From JBDNIO01 sp041688215 (lineage in GTDB: Bacteria; Pseudomonadota; Gammaproteobacteria; Nevskiales; Salinisphaeraceae): a DNA stretch of 9,315 nucleotides. Every line of letters starts with the position of its first letter. Position 1 is the stretch's first letter. Below the pieces are notes generated by a model, which worked only from the letters and a program-made list of their open reading frames with translations, was not told where the DNA came from and did not search any database. This document shows positions 1-6,862 of the stretch, piece by piece. Where the stretch lies: the NCBI GenBank assembly GCA_041688215.1, contig JBDNIO010000083.1, forward strand, positions 1 to 9,315. The letters run 5' to 3'. The translations under genes were made by a program, and so were the position numbers.

Positions 1-105
1 ACTCAGGCCGCTTCCGTGCGCTGGAACCGGCCGATTAAAAACTGGAAAGCGGCCATGAATCGATTCCATATCGAGCATGGCGATAGACTACTGGCCAATC
101 AGTAG
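1..105 (+). mobile_element. IS256 (mutator-type) transposase, C-terminal end, partial
   Basis: The frame starting at base 1 is open to a TAG at 103-105 and gives the last 34 residues of a protein whose start lies outside the window. It reads RPIKNWKAAMNRFHIEHGDR near its end. This matches the conserved tail of IS256-family DDE transposases, where a Trp-x-x-Pro-Ile-x-x-Trp segment is followed by an Asn-x-Phe-x-Ile-x-(F/H)-Gly-Asp-Arg motif. The fragment is too short for the TAQ-DDE catalytic residues to be visible. A probable terminal inverted repeat begins about 10 bases after the stop, as expected for the right end of such an element. Whether the full element is intact cannot be judged here. 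The family call rests on the C-terminal motif alone. Confidence 0.72.
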
Positions 106-114
106 GTAAATGCA

Positions 115-139
115 GTTACACAGTTAGCGTTACAGACTC
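115..139. repeat. Probable right terminal inverted repeat of the IS256-type element
   Basis: Read on the minus strand, this stretch begins GAGTCTGTAACG and ends TGTGTAAC. IS256-family ends typically begin with a G-rich GTCTGT-like tip and carry a TGTGTAA block about 20 bases further in. It lies just after the transposase stop codon, which is where the right end is expected. The left end is outside the window, so the repeat cannot be paired and the exact outer boundary is uncertain by a few bases. No target-site duplication can be confirmed. Confidence 0.5.
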
Positions 140-165
140 GCGTGAAAGTCACTTGTATGCTTTTC

Positions 166-192
166 ATTTGCGTTAATTTGCGTTAATTTGCG
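166..192. repeat. Short tandem repeat, 10-bp unit, about 2.7 copies
   Basis: The unit ATTTGCGTTA occurs twice perfectly (166-175 and 176-185), followed by a 7-base partial copy (186-192). It lies in the non-coding interval between the end of the insertion sequence and the parC stop codon. No function can be assigned. It could be a remnant of the target site, part of another mobile-element end, or simple slippage. Confidence 0.7.
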
Positions 193-238
193 GACATTTT
201 CACTGTTTTGGACACCGCAGAAATACACTAGCTATCCT

Positions 239-2470
239 TTATCCTGGCTCAGCTTGGCTAGCCTCATGCACTTGCTGAAACCCGCGTGGTAGCTTGCGGC
301 CCCGTTGCGCGCGGTTGCCGCGATAGCCTTCGCGGTCGCTGGATTTGAGCGCAATATGGCGTTTGCCGCTATCCAGCCTTAGCACGGCCTGTTTCGGCAA
401 AATACAGGCAACGACCACCGCATCCGGCGCTTTCACGCCGATCAGCCTGTTGCCCTTGCCTTTGCTCAACTCGGGCAACTCGGAAAGCTCGAAACACAGT
501 AATCGACCTTCTTTGGTCACCACACAAACCTCTTGCTCTTCACCGTCCTGCACAAGCTGAGGCACCAGTACGCCAGCGCCCTTGGGTACGCTCAGTACTG
601 CCTTGCCGGCGCGATTGCGGGCTGCGAGTTCGCCCAGTCGGGTAATAAAACCATAGCCGGCATCGCAAGCCACAAAGCAGACGTCGTCCGCATCGCCGAG
701 CAATACGCCAACGAACACCGCACCATCGGCGGGGCTTAGTTTGCCGCTCAGGGGTTCGCCCTGGCTGCGGGCGGACGGCAGTTTGTGCGCGGCCAGGGTA
801 TAGCCGCGGCCGCGCGAATCGAGTAACGCCAGGGTTTGATTGCTGCGCCCGGCGGCGGCGGTGAGAAACTCATCCCCGCTTTTATAACTCAGACTGTACG
901 GGTCTACCTCATGGCCCTTGGCCGCGCGAATCCAGCCATGTTTGGAGAGCACCACGGTGATCTGCTCGGAGGGCAGCAGCTCGGTTTCGTCCAAGGCCTT
1001 CGCCTCTTCGCGCTGCACCAGAATACTGAGCCGCTCGTCGCCGTATTTTTTCGCGTCTTCGCTGATTTCCTTCACTAGTAATTTCGTCAGTTTTTTCTTT
1101 GAGCCCAGGGTTGATTCCAGCGATTTACGTTCGGACTCCAGTGCATCACACTCGCCCTGTATCTTGAATTCTTCCAGGCGCATCAAGTGCCGCAGACGCA
1201 GGTCCAGAATCGCATCCACCTGGGTGCCGGTCAGGTTGAAACGTTTCATCATCACCGGTTTAGGCTCTTCTTCCTCGCGGATGATCGCGATCACTTCGTC
1301 GATATTCAGGTAGGCAACCAGCAGGCCTTCCAGCACATGCAGACGGTCCACCACCTGATCGAGGCGATATTGCAGGCGACGGCGCACCGTTTCGGTACGC
1401 AGCTGCAGCCATTCGGTCAACAAGTCGCGCAAATTTTTAACCTGCGGACGGCCGTCCAAACCGATCACATTCAGATTTACCCGCACGCTTTTTTCCAAAG
1501 GCGTGGTCGCGAATAAATGCGTCATCAAGCGCTGGGCGTCCACCCGGTTACTGCGCGGCACGATGACCAGGCGTGTGGGATTTTCGTGATCGGACTCATC
1601 GCGCAGGTCGGCCACCATGGGCAGCTTTTTCGCCTGCATTTGCGCAGAGATTTGCTCCAGCACCTTGCCGCCGGAGACCTGGAACGGCAGTGCGGTAATT
1701 ACAATATCGCCATCTTCCATTTCCCAGGTCGCGCGCAGCCGCAGCATGCCGTTGCCGGTGGCGTAGATTTGGCGGATGTCCTCGCGGCTGGAAATCAGCT
1801 CCGCGCCGGTGGGGAAATCCGGGCCCTGAATATGCTCGCACAGTGCATCCAGATCGGCCTTGGGGTCTTCCAGCAGACGTATACAGGCGCTGGCGACTTC
1901 GCGCAGGTTATGCGGTGGTATATCGGTGGCCATGCCCACGGCGATGCCGGTGCCGCCATTCAACAGCAAATTCGGCAGGCGCGCAGGCAGCACCACAGGT
2001 TCTTCCATGGTGCCGTCGAAATTGGGCGTCCAGTCCACCGTGCCTTGGCCCAGTTCCGTCAGCAGCAGCGCGGCGTACGGCGTTAAGCGGGATTCGGTGT
2101 AGCGCATGGCGGCGAAAGATTTAGGATCATCCGCCGTACCCCAGTTGCCGTGGCCGTCTACCAGCGGGTAACGATAGGAAAAGGGCTGGGCCATGATTAC
2201 CATGGCTTCGTAACAGGCGGTGTCGCCATGCGGGTGGAACTTGCCCAGCACGTCGCCCACGGTGCGCGCCGCTTTTTTGGGCTTGGACGCCGCCGACAAA
2301 CCCAGTTCCGACATTGCGTACACAATGCGTCGCTGCACGGGCTTGAGCCCGTCGCCAATGTGCGGCAAGGCCCGATCCAGGATTACATACATGGCGTAAT
2401 CCAGGTAAGCCTTCTCGGCGAAAACCCTTAGGGGCTGGTGCTCGGATTCCAATTCCCGTGTCTGGGTCAT
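239..2470 (-). CDS. parC: DNA topoisomerase IV subunit A
   Basis: This is the breakage-and-reunion subunit of topoisomerase IV. It pairs with ParE to unlink daughter chromosomes and relax supercoils. The 743-residue length fits ParC (E. coli 752) and is shorter than GyrA. The N-terminal winged-helix domain contains the catalytic tyrosine Y124 in a RYTESRL motif. The quinolone-determining region runs around residues 67-92 and includes HPHGDTACYE. The tower and coiled-coil region occupies the middle, and the last 250 or so residues form the degenerate beta-pinwheel typical of ParC. The C-terminus (LPRGFQ followed by a short tail) looks complete. The start is ATG at 2468-2470, which gives the expected DYAMYVILDRALP context; no strong Shine-Dalgarno is visible. 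parE is not in the window. The gene lies 76 bases downstream of the gamma-carbonic-anhydrase gene on the same strand, so co-transcription is possible. One oddity is Thr84 where E. coli ParC has Ser80. Confidence 0.97.
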   Translation of the reverse strand: MTQTRELESEHQPLRVFAEKAYLDYAMYVILDRALPHIGDGLKPVQRRIVYAMSELGLSAASKPKKAARTVGDVLGKFHPHGDTACYEAMVIMAQPFSYRYPLVDGHGNWGTADDPKSFAAMRYTESRLTPYAALLLTELGQGTVDWTPNFDGTMEEPVVLPARLPNLLLNGGTGIAVGMATDIPPHNLREVASACIRLLEDPKADLDALCEHIQGPDFPTGAELISSREDIRQIYATGNGMLRLRATWEMEDGDIVITALPFQVSGGKVLEQISAQMQAKKLPMVADLRDESDHENPTRLVIVPRSNRVDAQRLMTHLFATTPLEKSVRVNLNVIGLDGRPQVKNLRDLLTEWLQLRTETVRRRLQYRLDQVVDRLHVLEGLLVAYLNIDEVIAIIREEEEPKPVMMKRFNLTGTQVDAILDLRLRHLMRLEEFKIQGECDALESERKSLESTLGSKKKLTKLLVKEISEDAKKYGDERLSILVQREEAKALDETELLPSEQITVVLSKHGWIRAAKGHEVDPYSLSYKSGDEFLTAAAGRSNQTLALLDSRGRGYTLAAHKLPSARSQGEPLSGKLSPADGAVFVGVLLGDADDVCFVACDAGYGFITRLGELAARNRAGKAVLSVPKGAGVLVPQLVQDGEEQEVCVVTKEGRLLCFELSELPELSKGKGNRLIGVKAPDAVVVACILPKQAVLRLDSGKRHIALKSSDREGYRGNRAQRGRKLPRGFQQVHEASQAEPG

Positions 2471-2546
2471 GTTTTATTCAAGGTTTTGTCAGGTATAGCA
2501 AATCGTGCGTTATACACGCTTGCAACAGTTCGTGATTGTTGGCTTA

Positions 2547-3077
2547 TCAGGGTTTTATGGGCGTCAGGGATGTGAGATAGCGTTTGAAGTTCTCCACGTA
2601 ATGCCCGGCTACGATCGTAAGCATTTGTATCTCGCGCGTTTCCAGTTCTCTTTTCACCTTGCCCGGGGAGCCCATTACCATGGAGTTGTCAGGGATTTCC
2701 TTGCCCTCGGGGATCAGCGCATTGGCACCGATTATGCAGTTTCGGCCAATTTTTACACCGTTGAGTACCACGGCATTAATGCCGATCAGACTTTTATCCC
2801 CGATATCGCAGCCGTGCAACATCACTTTGTGGCCCACGGTAACGTCACGCCCGATGTTAAGCTTGATTCCAGCATCGGTATGTAACACGCTGCCGTCCTG
2901 CACGTTGCTGCCCTCGCCCACGGTAATGCAGTCATTATCGCCGCGTATCACCACGTTATACCAGACGCTGGCGTTGCGTTCGAGCACCACGTTGCCAATC
3001 ACGGTAGCATTATCGGCGATAAAGTATTCACCTTCGTCCGGCAGTTGCGGCTGCATGTTTTCGAGCTTATAAATCAT
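2547..3077 (-). CDS. Gamma-carbonic anhydrase family hexapeptide-repeat protein (YrdA/PaaY-like)
   Basis: This 176-residue cytosolic protein consists of imperfect hexapeptide repeats that form a left-handed beta-helix (about residues 15-135), followed by a C-terminal alpha-helix. Family members assemble as trimers with a metal at each subunit interface. The three metal-ligand histidines are all present: H66 (in VLHTD), H83 and H88 (in VGHKVMLHGC). The N-terminal part also contains the family's SVWYNVVIRGD segment with Arg and Asp. The length is typical of YrdA-type proteins. The family includes true carbonic anhydrases, thioesterase-like PaaY and many members of unproven activity, so a carbonic anhydrase reaction is plausible but not shown. 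The start is ATG at 3075-3077 with a weak TGGA about 8 bases upstream. The gene is divergent from the esterase, with only 22 bases between the start codons, and lies upstream of parC on the same strand. Confidence 0.92.
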   Translation of the reverse strand: MIYKLENMQPQLPDEGEYFIADNATVIGNVVLERNASVWYNVVIRGDNDCITVGEGSNVQDGSVLHTDAGIKLNIGRDVTVGHKVMLHGCDIGDKSLIGINAVVLNGVKIGRNCIIGANALIPEGKEIPDNSMVMGSPGKVKRELETREIQMLTIVAGHYVENFKRYLTSLTPIKP

Positions 3078-3099
3078 TCATGTTCCAGAAAATAGTGTA
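3078..3099. promoter_or_regulatory. Minimal 22-base divergent intergenic spacer
   Basis: Only 22 bases separate the start codons of the gamma-carbonic-anhydrase gene (-) and the esterase (+). This is too short to hold two full sigma70 promoters, so at least one promoter must lie inside the opposing gene. I see no convincing -35/-10 pair. On the minus strand an out-of-frame ATG at 3079-3081 opens a 4-codon mini-ORF (Met-Asn-Asp-Leu-stop) overlapping the gamma-carbonic-anhydrase start. This could be a chance occurrence or could modulate initiation. Confidence 0.35.
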
Positions 3100-3692
3100 A
3101 TGAGACAGACGCAAGCTTGGGCATTTTGCCTGTTTTGCGCAAGCCTTTTAACCGCTTGTTCTTCACCGCCGCAACTCACCTATCTGGCAACCGACGCCAG
3201 GATTCTTGCGTTTGGCGATTCGCTAACCTACGGCACCGGAGCGACCCCCGCCACCAGTTATCCGGCGGTGCTGGAAGAGCTTACCGGCCGCAAGGTTATC
3301 AATGCCGGCATACCGGGCGAAACCAGCGCGCAGGGGATCCTGCGCAAGACCCAGCCGGACCTGGTCATTCTGTGTCTTGGCGGCAATGATTTCCTGCGCC
3401 GCCAGGACGCCGGAGCTACGCGTGCGATCTAGCCCGCATGATAAAACTGATACAGGCCCAGGGCGCAGCCCTGGTACTGCTGACCGTACCCCGACCCAAG
3501 CTGTTGCTCAGCGATGAACCGATGTACGCGGAATTAGCTGAACAATACGACATTCCACTCGCTGAGGATATCCTGACCGCAGCGCTCGGCAACAAAGCCC
3601 TCAAGTCGGATGCAGCGCATCCGAATGCCTCGGGTTATCGGCAAATCGCTGCCGCGCTGGCGGCGTTTCTGGAAGCGCGAGGCGCTATTTAA
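3100..3692 (+). pseudogene. SGNH/GDSL esterase (TesA/arylesterase-like lipoprotein), split by a frameshift
   Basis: Two consecutive reading frames together make one TesA/arylesterase-type SGNH hydrolase, an envelope enzyme that cleaves esters or acyl thioesters. The first part (3100-3432, 110 residues) has a lipoprotein signal ending LLTAC (Cys20). It also has the GDSL block FGDSLTYGTG with nucleophile Ser41, the oxyanion Gly70 in NAGIPG, and Asn96 in GGND. The second part (frame from about 3426 to 3692; first ATG at 3438) has the DxxH dyad (SDAAHPN) that completes the active site. The frame breaks at about 3427. Adding one A there restores ATRANLARMIKLI, the sequence expected in this family, and gives a protein of about 197 residues. 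The TAG at 3430-3432 terminates the first part before the catalytic His. No slippery heptamer is visible, so programmed frameshifting is unlikely. The choice is between a real inactivating deletion and a sequencing error. The tail overlaps the convergent tsaB gene by 8 bases. Confidence 0.88.
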
Positions 3693-4383
3693 CCGTATTA
3701 GGTGGGCCGCTTTTTTTGGCTACGTCGTTACGTACATAACTCGGCGTCGCCTGTTCCGCGGTAAAAACCTGGCCAGCCTCCAACATGGCCCCGGCCAGTA
3801 AGGCAATATCCTCCGCATGGGGTTGTGTTACCTGCGGCGTCCTGCCAAGTCTGGATTGCAAGGTTTCCAGCGCTTCTGGATAAGCAGCCCAACCGCCGCC
3901 GACTGCACACCACTGCGCATCAAAGTTTTCTGAGGGCAAGTCGCCGGGCGCGCTAACGCGTTCCACGTCTTGCGACTGCGGCAAATTGGACGCATCCGTT
4001 GCAAACGCCGCCCAATAGACTTCCTGCATGCGCGCGTCCTGCACCACCAGGTTTTTGCGGCTGCCGTACAGGCGAAAGTTCCGGTACGCCAGCGCCGCCA
4101 GGGTGGATACCGGCGCGACCGGCAGGCTTGCCCCCAGCGCCAGTCCTTGCGCCATGCTCATGGCAATGCGTATGCCGGTGAACGCGCCAGGGCCACGACC
4201 TACAGCAATGGCATCCAGGCAATTGAGTTCCAGCCCAGCCTCGGCCAGCAGTTCACGCGCCATCGGTAGTAATAGTCGGGCGTGTTCGCGCGGCGCGATT
4301 TCGAAACGCTCGTGCACTGTTTCGCCAGCCACAAGTGCCACCGAACAGGCTTCGGTCGCGGCGTCCAGTGCCAGGATTTTCAC
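3685..4383 (-). CDS. tsaB: tRNA threonylcarbamoyladenosine biosynthesis protein TsaB
   Basis: TsaB (formerly YeaZ) is the ASKHA-fold partner that binds TsaD and TsaE in the complex transferring threonylcarbamoyl to A37 of ANN-decoding tRNAs (t6A). The protein opens with KILALDAATEACSVAL. It carries the conserved PREHA segment (about 31-35) and GRGPGAFTG (62-70), followed by a helix with AQGLALG. I chose GTG at 4381-4383 as the start because it gives 232 residues, matching E. coli TsaB (231), and puts the family's N-terminal beta-strand at residue 2. The frame is open further upstream to 4506, but those 41 extra residues only shadow the end of the helicase gene. The GTG overlaps the helicase TGA by 4 bases (GTGA), so translational coupling is likely; no strong ribosome-binding site is seen. 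The 3' end overlaps the convergent esterase by 8 bases. Confidence 0.95.
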   Translation of the reverse strand: MKILALDAATEACSVALVAGETVHERFEIAPREHARLLLPMARELLAEAGLELNCLDAIAVGRGPGAFTGIRIAMSMAQGLALGASLPVAPVSTLAALAYRNFRLYGSRKNLVVQDARMQEVYWAAFATDASNLPQSQDVERVSAPGDLPSENFDAQWCAVGGGWAAYPEALETLQSRLGRTPQVTQPHAEDIALLAGAMLEAGQVFTAEQATPSYVRNDVAKKSGPPNTVK

Positions 4384-6305
4384 GTCTGCGCCGCCATGGC
4401 TGCCAGAAATTCTCGTGCCACATTCAGTTCGTGCGTGACAGGCATCTGCGGCAGACTTTTGAGAAAAATCTTGCCGTAGCTGCGGCTGCGCAAGCGGGGG
4501 TCGCAAATCGCCAGCAGGCCGCGGTCATCCTTGTCTCGTATCAAACGGCCTACGCCCTGTTTTAGCGCGATCACGGCCTGGGGAATCTGATACTCGCTAA
4601 ACGGTTCGTCGCCCTGGTCTTTCATGGATTGAATACGCGCGCTCAGAACCGGGTCGCCGGGCGAGGCAAATGGCAGGCGATCAATAATCACCAGGCGCAA
4701 ACCACGACCGCGTACATCTACGCCTTCCCAAAAACTGCTGGTACCCACCAGCACCGCGTTATCCACCGCGCGGAATTGTTTTAACAACTCAGCGCGCCCG
4801 GCTTCGCCCTGCACCAGCAGTGGCCGCACGCCCTGGGTCCGCAAAATCTGAGCGCAACGGTTGACGGCGCGGTAGCTGGTACACAATAAAAAAGCGCCGC
4901 CACCGCTGGCGCGGATTAGCGGTAGCGCAGTTTCGGCTACGGCTTCGTCATAATTTGCTGCGCTGGTTTGCGGCAAACCTGTGGGCGTATACAGGAGGCT
5001 GTTTTTTTCGTAATCAAACGGGCTGTCGAGAATTAACTGATGGGCTGAATTAAGCCCCAGGCGCTCGGCAAAGTAATCCAGTCGCTGATTAACGCTCAAG
5101 GTGGCGGAGGTGAATATCCAGGCGCCCTTGTGTACGGCCAGCGCACGCGTGAAAGGCTCAGCCACGTCCAGTGGTGTGGTGTGCAAGACCCATCCTGCGC
5201 CGCGACGTTCCAGCCAGCGCACGTTGCAATTATCGTGGGTTAGCAGGAGCGTGAGCCGTTCGCGTGCGGCCGTGGTACGGCGCGCAATATTGCCCAGTCC
5301 TTCGCTGCGTTCTGCCAACGGCTGAATTTGCGCAAGCAGACTGTCCAGTTCAACCCCGAGCTGCTGCAACGCGGATTGGCGGGTTTTGTCTTCAGTGATT
5401 TCAGCCAGACTGGCACTGCCCTGCAACTCGCCCAGCGTTTGCTCAAAGTTGATTTCGGCATGCGCGAGTTCGTCCAGGCTGGTGCTGAGCTGCGGCATAT
5501 CGCCCCCGGCTTCCAGCGCTTCCGCGTGGCCGTCGCGCACCAGATCCCGCAATTGCCGACCGCTCAGGGCCTGGCCAAAAAAACGGCCGGCAATGTCCGG
5601 TAATTTATGCGCTTCGTCCAGGATTACCGCGTCTGCCCCGGGCAGCACTTCGCCGAAGCCTTCTTCGCGCAGGGACATATCAGCAAACAACAGGTAATGA
5701 TTCACGATAACCAAATCGGCCGCTTGCGCCGCGCGCCGCGCTTCCACCACCCAGCATTTGTCGTACACAGGACAACTGGTGCCCAGGCAATTATCCGCGG
5801 TGGATGTGACTCGCGGCCAAAGCGGCGATGCATCGGCCGGGTCACCGATTTCGCCGATATCCCCGGTGCGCGTTCGACCTGCCCACACACGAATATCGCG
5901 CAGGCGCTTGAGCAGGTCCGCACGCCGCAGATCGCCGGCGGATTCGGTCAGACTTAAGCGGTGCAGGCAAAGATAATTGGAACGGCCCTTGAGCAGGCTG
6001 ACTTTTAGCGGCCGGTCCAGGGCGGCCTGCACCAGCGGCACGTCCTTACTAAAAAGCTGGTCCTGCAAGTGGCGGGTGGCGGTGGAAACAATCACCTTGC
6101 ACCCACTGGTCAGCGCCGGCATCAGATAGGCCAGGGTTTTGCCGGTGCCGGTGGGCGCTTCCACCAGCAAATGCTGACCACTTTGCAGCGCGCTTGCCAC
6201 GCTTTCAGCCATTTCCTGCTGTACCGCACGCGGACTGTAGCCGGGCACTTGCGCTGCCAGCGGCCCGTCGCCGGCAAACCAGTCGGCCAGTGGCACGGCG
6301 CTCAT
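4380..6305 (-). CDS. yoaA: YoaA-like ATP-dependent DNA helicase (DinG/XPD family, Fe-S)
   Basis: This is a superfamily 2, XPD/DinG-type 5'-3' DNA helicase. Its 641 residues match E. coli YoaA (636). The Walker A motif is EAPTGTGKT (49-57) and the Walker B/motif II is LDEAHKL (about 229-235), preceded by the family's VNHYLLFAD. Four cysteines, C113, C173, C178 and C184, have the spacing of the 4Fe-4S ligands between motifs Ia and II. Motif III is FTSATL (398-403). Motif V is around GTSSFWEGVDV (521-531) and motif VI is QGVGRLIRD (583-591). In E. coli, YoaA partners with HolC (DNA polymerase III chi) in repair of stalled or damaged forks, and its gene neighbours tsaB, as here. That context favours YoaA over DinG. 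The start is ATG at 6303-6305, overlapping the lipoprotein TGA (ATGA). The HolC interaction in this organism is inferred. Confidence 0.93.
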   Translation of the reverse strand: MSAVPLADWFAGDGPLAAQVPGYSPRAVQQEMAESVASALQSGQHLLVEAPTGTGKTLAYLMPALTSGCKVIVSTATRHLQDQLFSKDVPLVQAALDRPLKVSLLKGRSNYLCLHRLSLTESAGDLRRADLLKRLRDIRVWAGRTRTGDIGEIGDPADASPLWPRVTSTADNCLGTSCPVYDKCWVVEARRAAQAADLVIVNHYLLFADMSLREEGFGEVLPGADAVILDEAHKLPDIAGRFFGQALSGRQLRDLVRDGHAEALEAGGDMPQLSTSLDELAHAEINFEQTLGELQGSASLAEITEDKTRQSALQQLGVELDSLLAQIQPLAERSEGLGNIARRTTAARERLTLLLTHDNCNVRWLERRGAGWVLHTTPLDVAEPFTRALAVHKGAWIFTSATLSVNQRLDYFAERLGLNSAHQLILDSPFDYEKNSLLYTPTGLPQTSAANYDEAVAETALPLIRASGGGAFLLCTSYRAVNRCAQILRTQGVRPLLVQGEAGRAELLKQFRAVDNAVLVGTSSFWEGVDVRGRGLRLVIIDRLPFASPGDPVLSARIQSMKDQGDEPFSEYQIPQAVIALKQGVGRLIRDKDDRGLLAICDPRLRSRSYGKIFLKSLPQMPVTHELNVAREFLAAMAAQT

Positions 6306-6862
6306 CGCCGGCCACTGTTTAGCTGCTGTCCCTGGCTTTGGTAGTAATCTGCGCGGCTGGAGGCCGAAGAAGCGCCCACGCTGTCGCCCTGAACCGAACG
6401 CGCCTTGGCAATGAGGCGCCAGTTACCTGACCGGAGATAAGGATTCTCACCGGCCAGACTATTTGCCTTGCGTGCCAGCGCTTCGCCCTGCTGCGGCTGG
6501 CCCTGTTGCAGACGCATGGCAGCAAGACGCTGGTAAACAAACGGGTTGCGCGGCTCGAGATCGAGCGCGCGTTCAAGGGATGCGGCGGCGCTGTCCAGAT
6601 CCCCGCCTTGCGCACGCTGTTCAGCGCGACTCATTAACGCGACCACCGCCGGGCCACTGACTTCGGCAGCCGTGCGCGGTGGCGCTGGCACATTGTCCGG
6701 CGGTGACGGCTCGGGGACAGCCGGTGGCGGAGTTTGCGTGTCAGGAGGCTGCTGGCCTGTTGGCGGTGGATAGGGCTGCGGCGGCGGGTAGGCCGCACGT
6801 GACGCGCAGGCTGCCGCAATCAACAAGATAGGCAAGAGGAGCAGAAGCCGATTTAATTTCAT
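6302..6862 (-). CDS. lpoP: TPR lipoprotein, probable PBP1b activator (LpoP-like)
   Basis: This 186-residue lipoprotein has a short basic start (MKLNR), a leucine-rich hydrophobic stretch and a lipobox IAAAC with the lipidated Cys19. Ala at +2 predicts sorting to the outer membrane. A Pro/Gln-rich linker (about 24-62) follows, suited to reaching through the periplasm. A compact tetratricopeptide-like region comes next (about 72-135, including AEQRAQGGDLDSAAASLERA) and then a helical tail. In Pseudomonas aeruginosa, LpoP is a TPR outer-membrane lipoprotein encoded beside the PBP1b gene and needed for PBP1b activity. Architecture and position here fit that role. The start is ATG at 6860-6862, overlapping the mrcB TGA by 4 bases, with a weak GGAT about 9 bases upstream. 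Assignment rests on architecture plus neighbourhood because TPR sequences diverge quickly. It could instead be an unrelated TPR lipoprotein. Confidence 0.78.
   Translation of the reverse strand: MKLNRLLLLLPILLIAAACASRAAYPPPQPYPPPTGQQPPDTQTPPPAVPEPSPPDNVPAPPRTAAEVSGPAVVALMSRAEQRAQGGDLDSAAASLERALDLEPRNPFVYQRLAAMRLQQGQPQQGEALARKANSLAGENPYLRSGNWRLIAKARSVQGDSVGASSASSRADYYQSQGQQLNSGRR

Noticed and set aside
1517..2086. 189-residue open frame on the plus strand opposite parC
   Set aside because: It is antisense to a well-supported parC frame. The translation is rich in His, Gln and Arg with no recognisable domain, as expected from the GC-biased shadow of a coding strand.
2471..2546. Promoter for parC in the 76-base gap
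   Set aside because: TATA-like words are present on the minus strand (TATAAC, TATACC), but no -35 element occurs at acceptable spacing, so I do not call a promoter.
3415..3440. Programmed -1 frameshift in the esterase
   Set aside because: A -1 shift would restore the frame, but there is no X-XXY-YYZ slippery heptamer, homopolymer run or obvious stimulatory stem at the site.
3438..3692. Separate 84-residue protein starting at ATG 3438
   Set aside because: It is the C-terminal half of the SGNH esterase, containing only the DxxH block. It is better explained as the far side of a frameshift than as an independent gene, although reinitiation 5 bases after the TAG is possible.
3701..3720. Run of seven T (3711-3717) after a GC-rich stretch as an intrinsic terminator for the esterase
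   Set aside because: The preceding GGTGGGCCGC does not form a meaningful hairpin. The T-run is the complement of Lys codons (AAA-AAA) near the tsaB C-terminus.
4384..4506. Upstream extension of tsaB by 41 residues to an ATG at 4506
   Set aside because: The extra residues only re-read the 3' end of the helicase gene in another frame. The GTG at 4383 gives the normal TsaB length and N-terminal strand.
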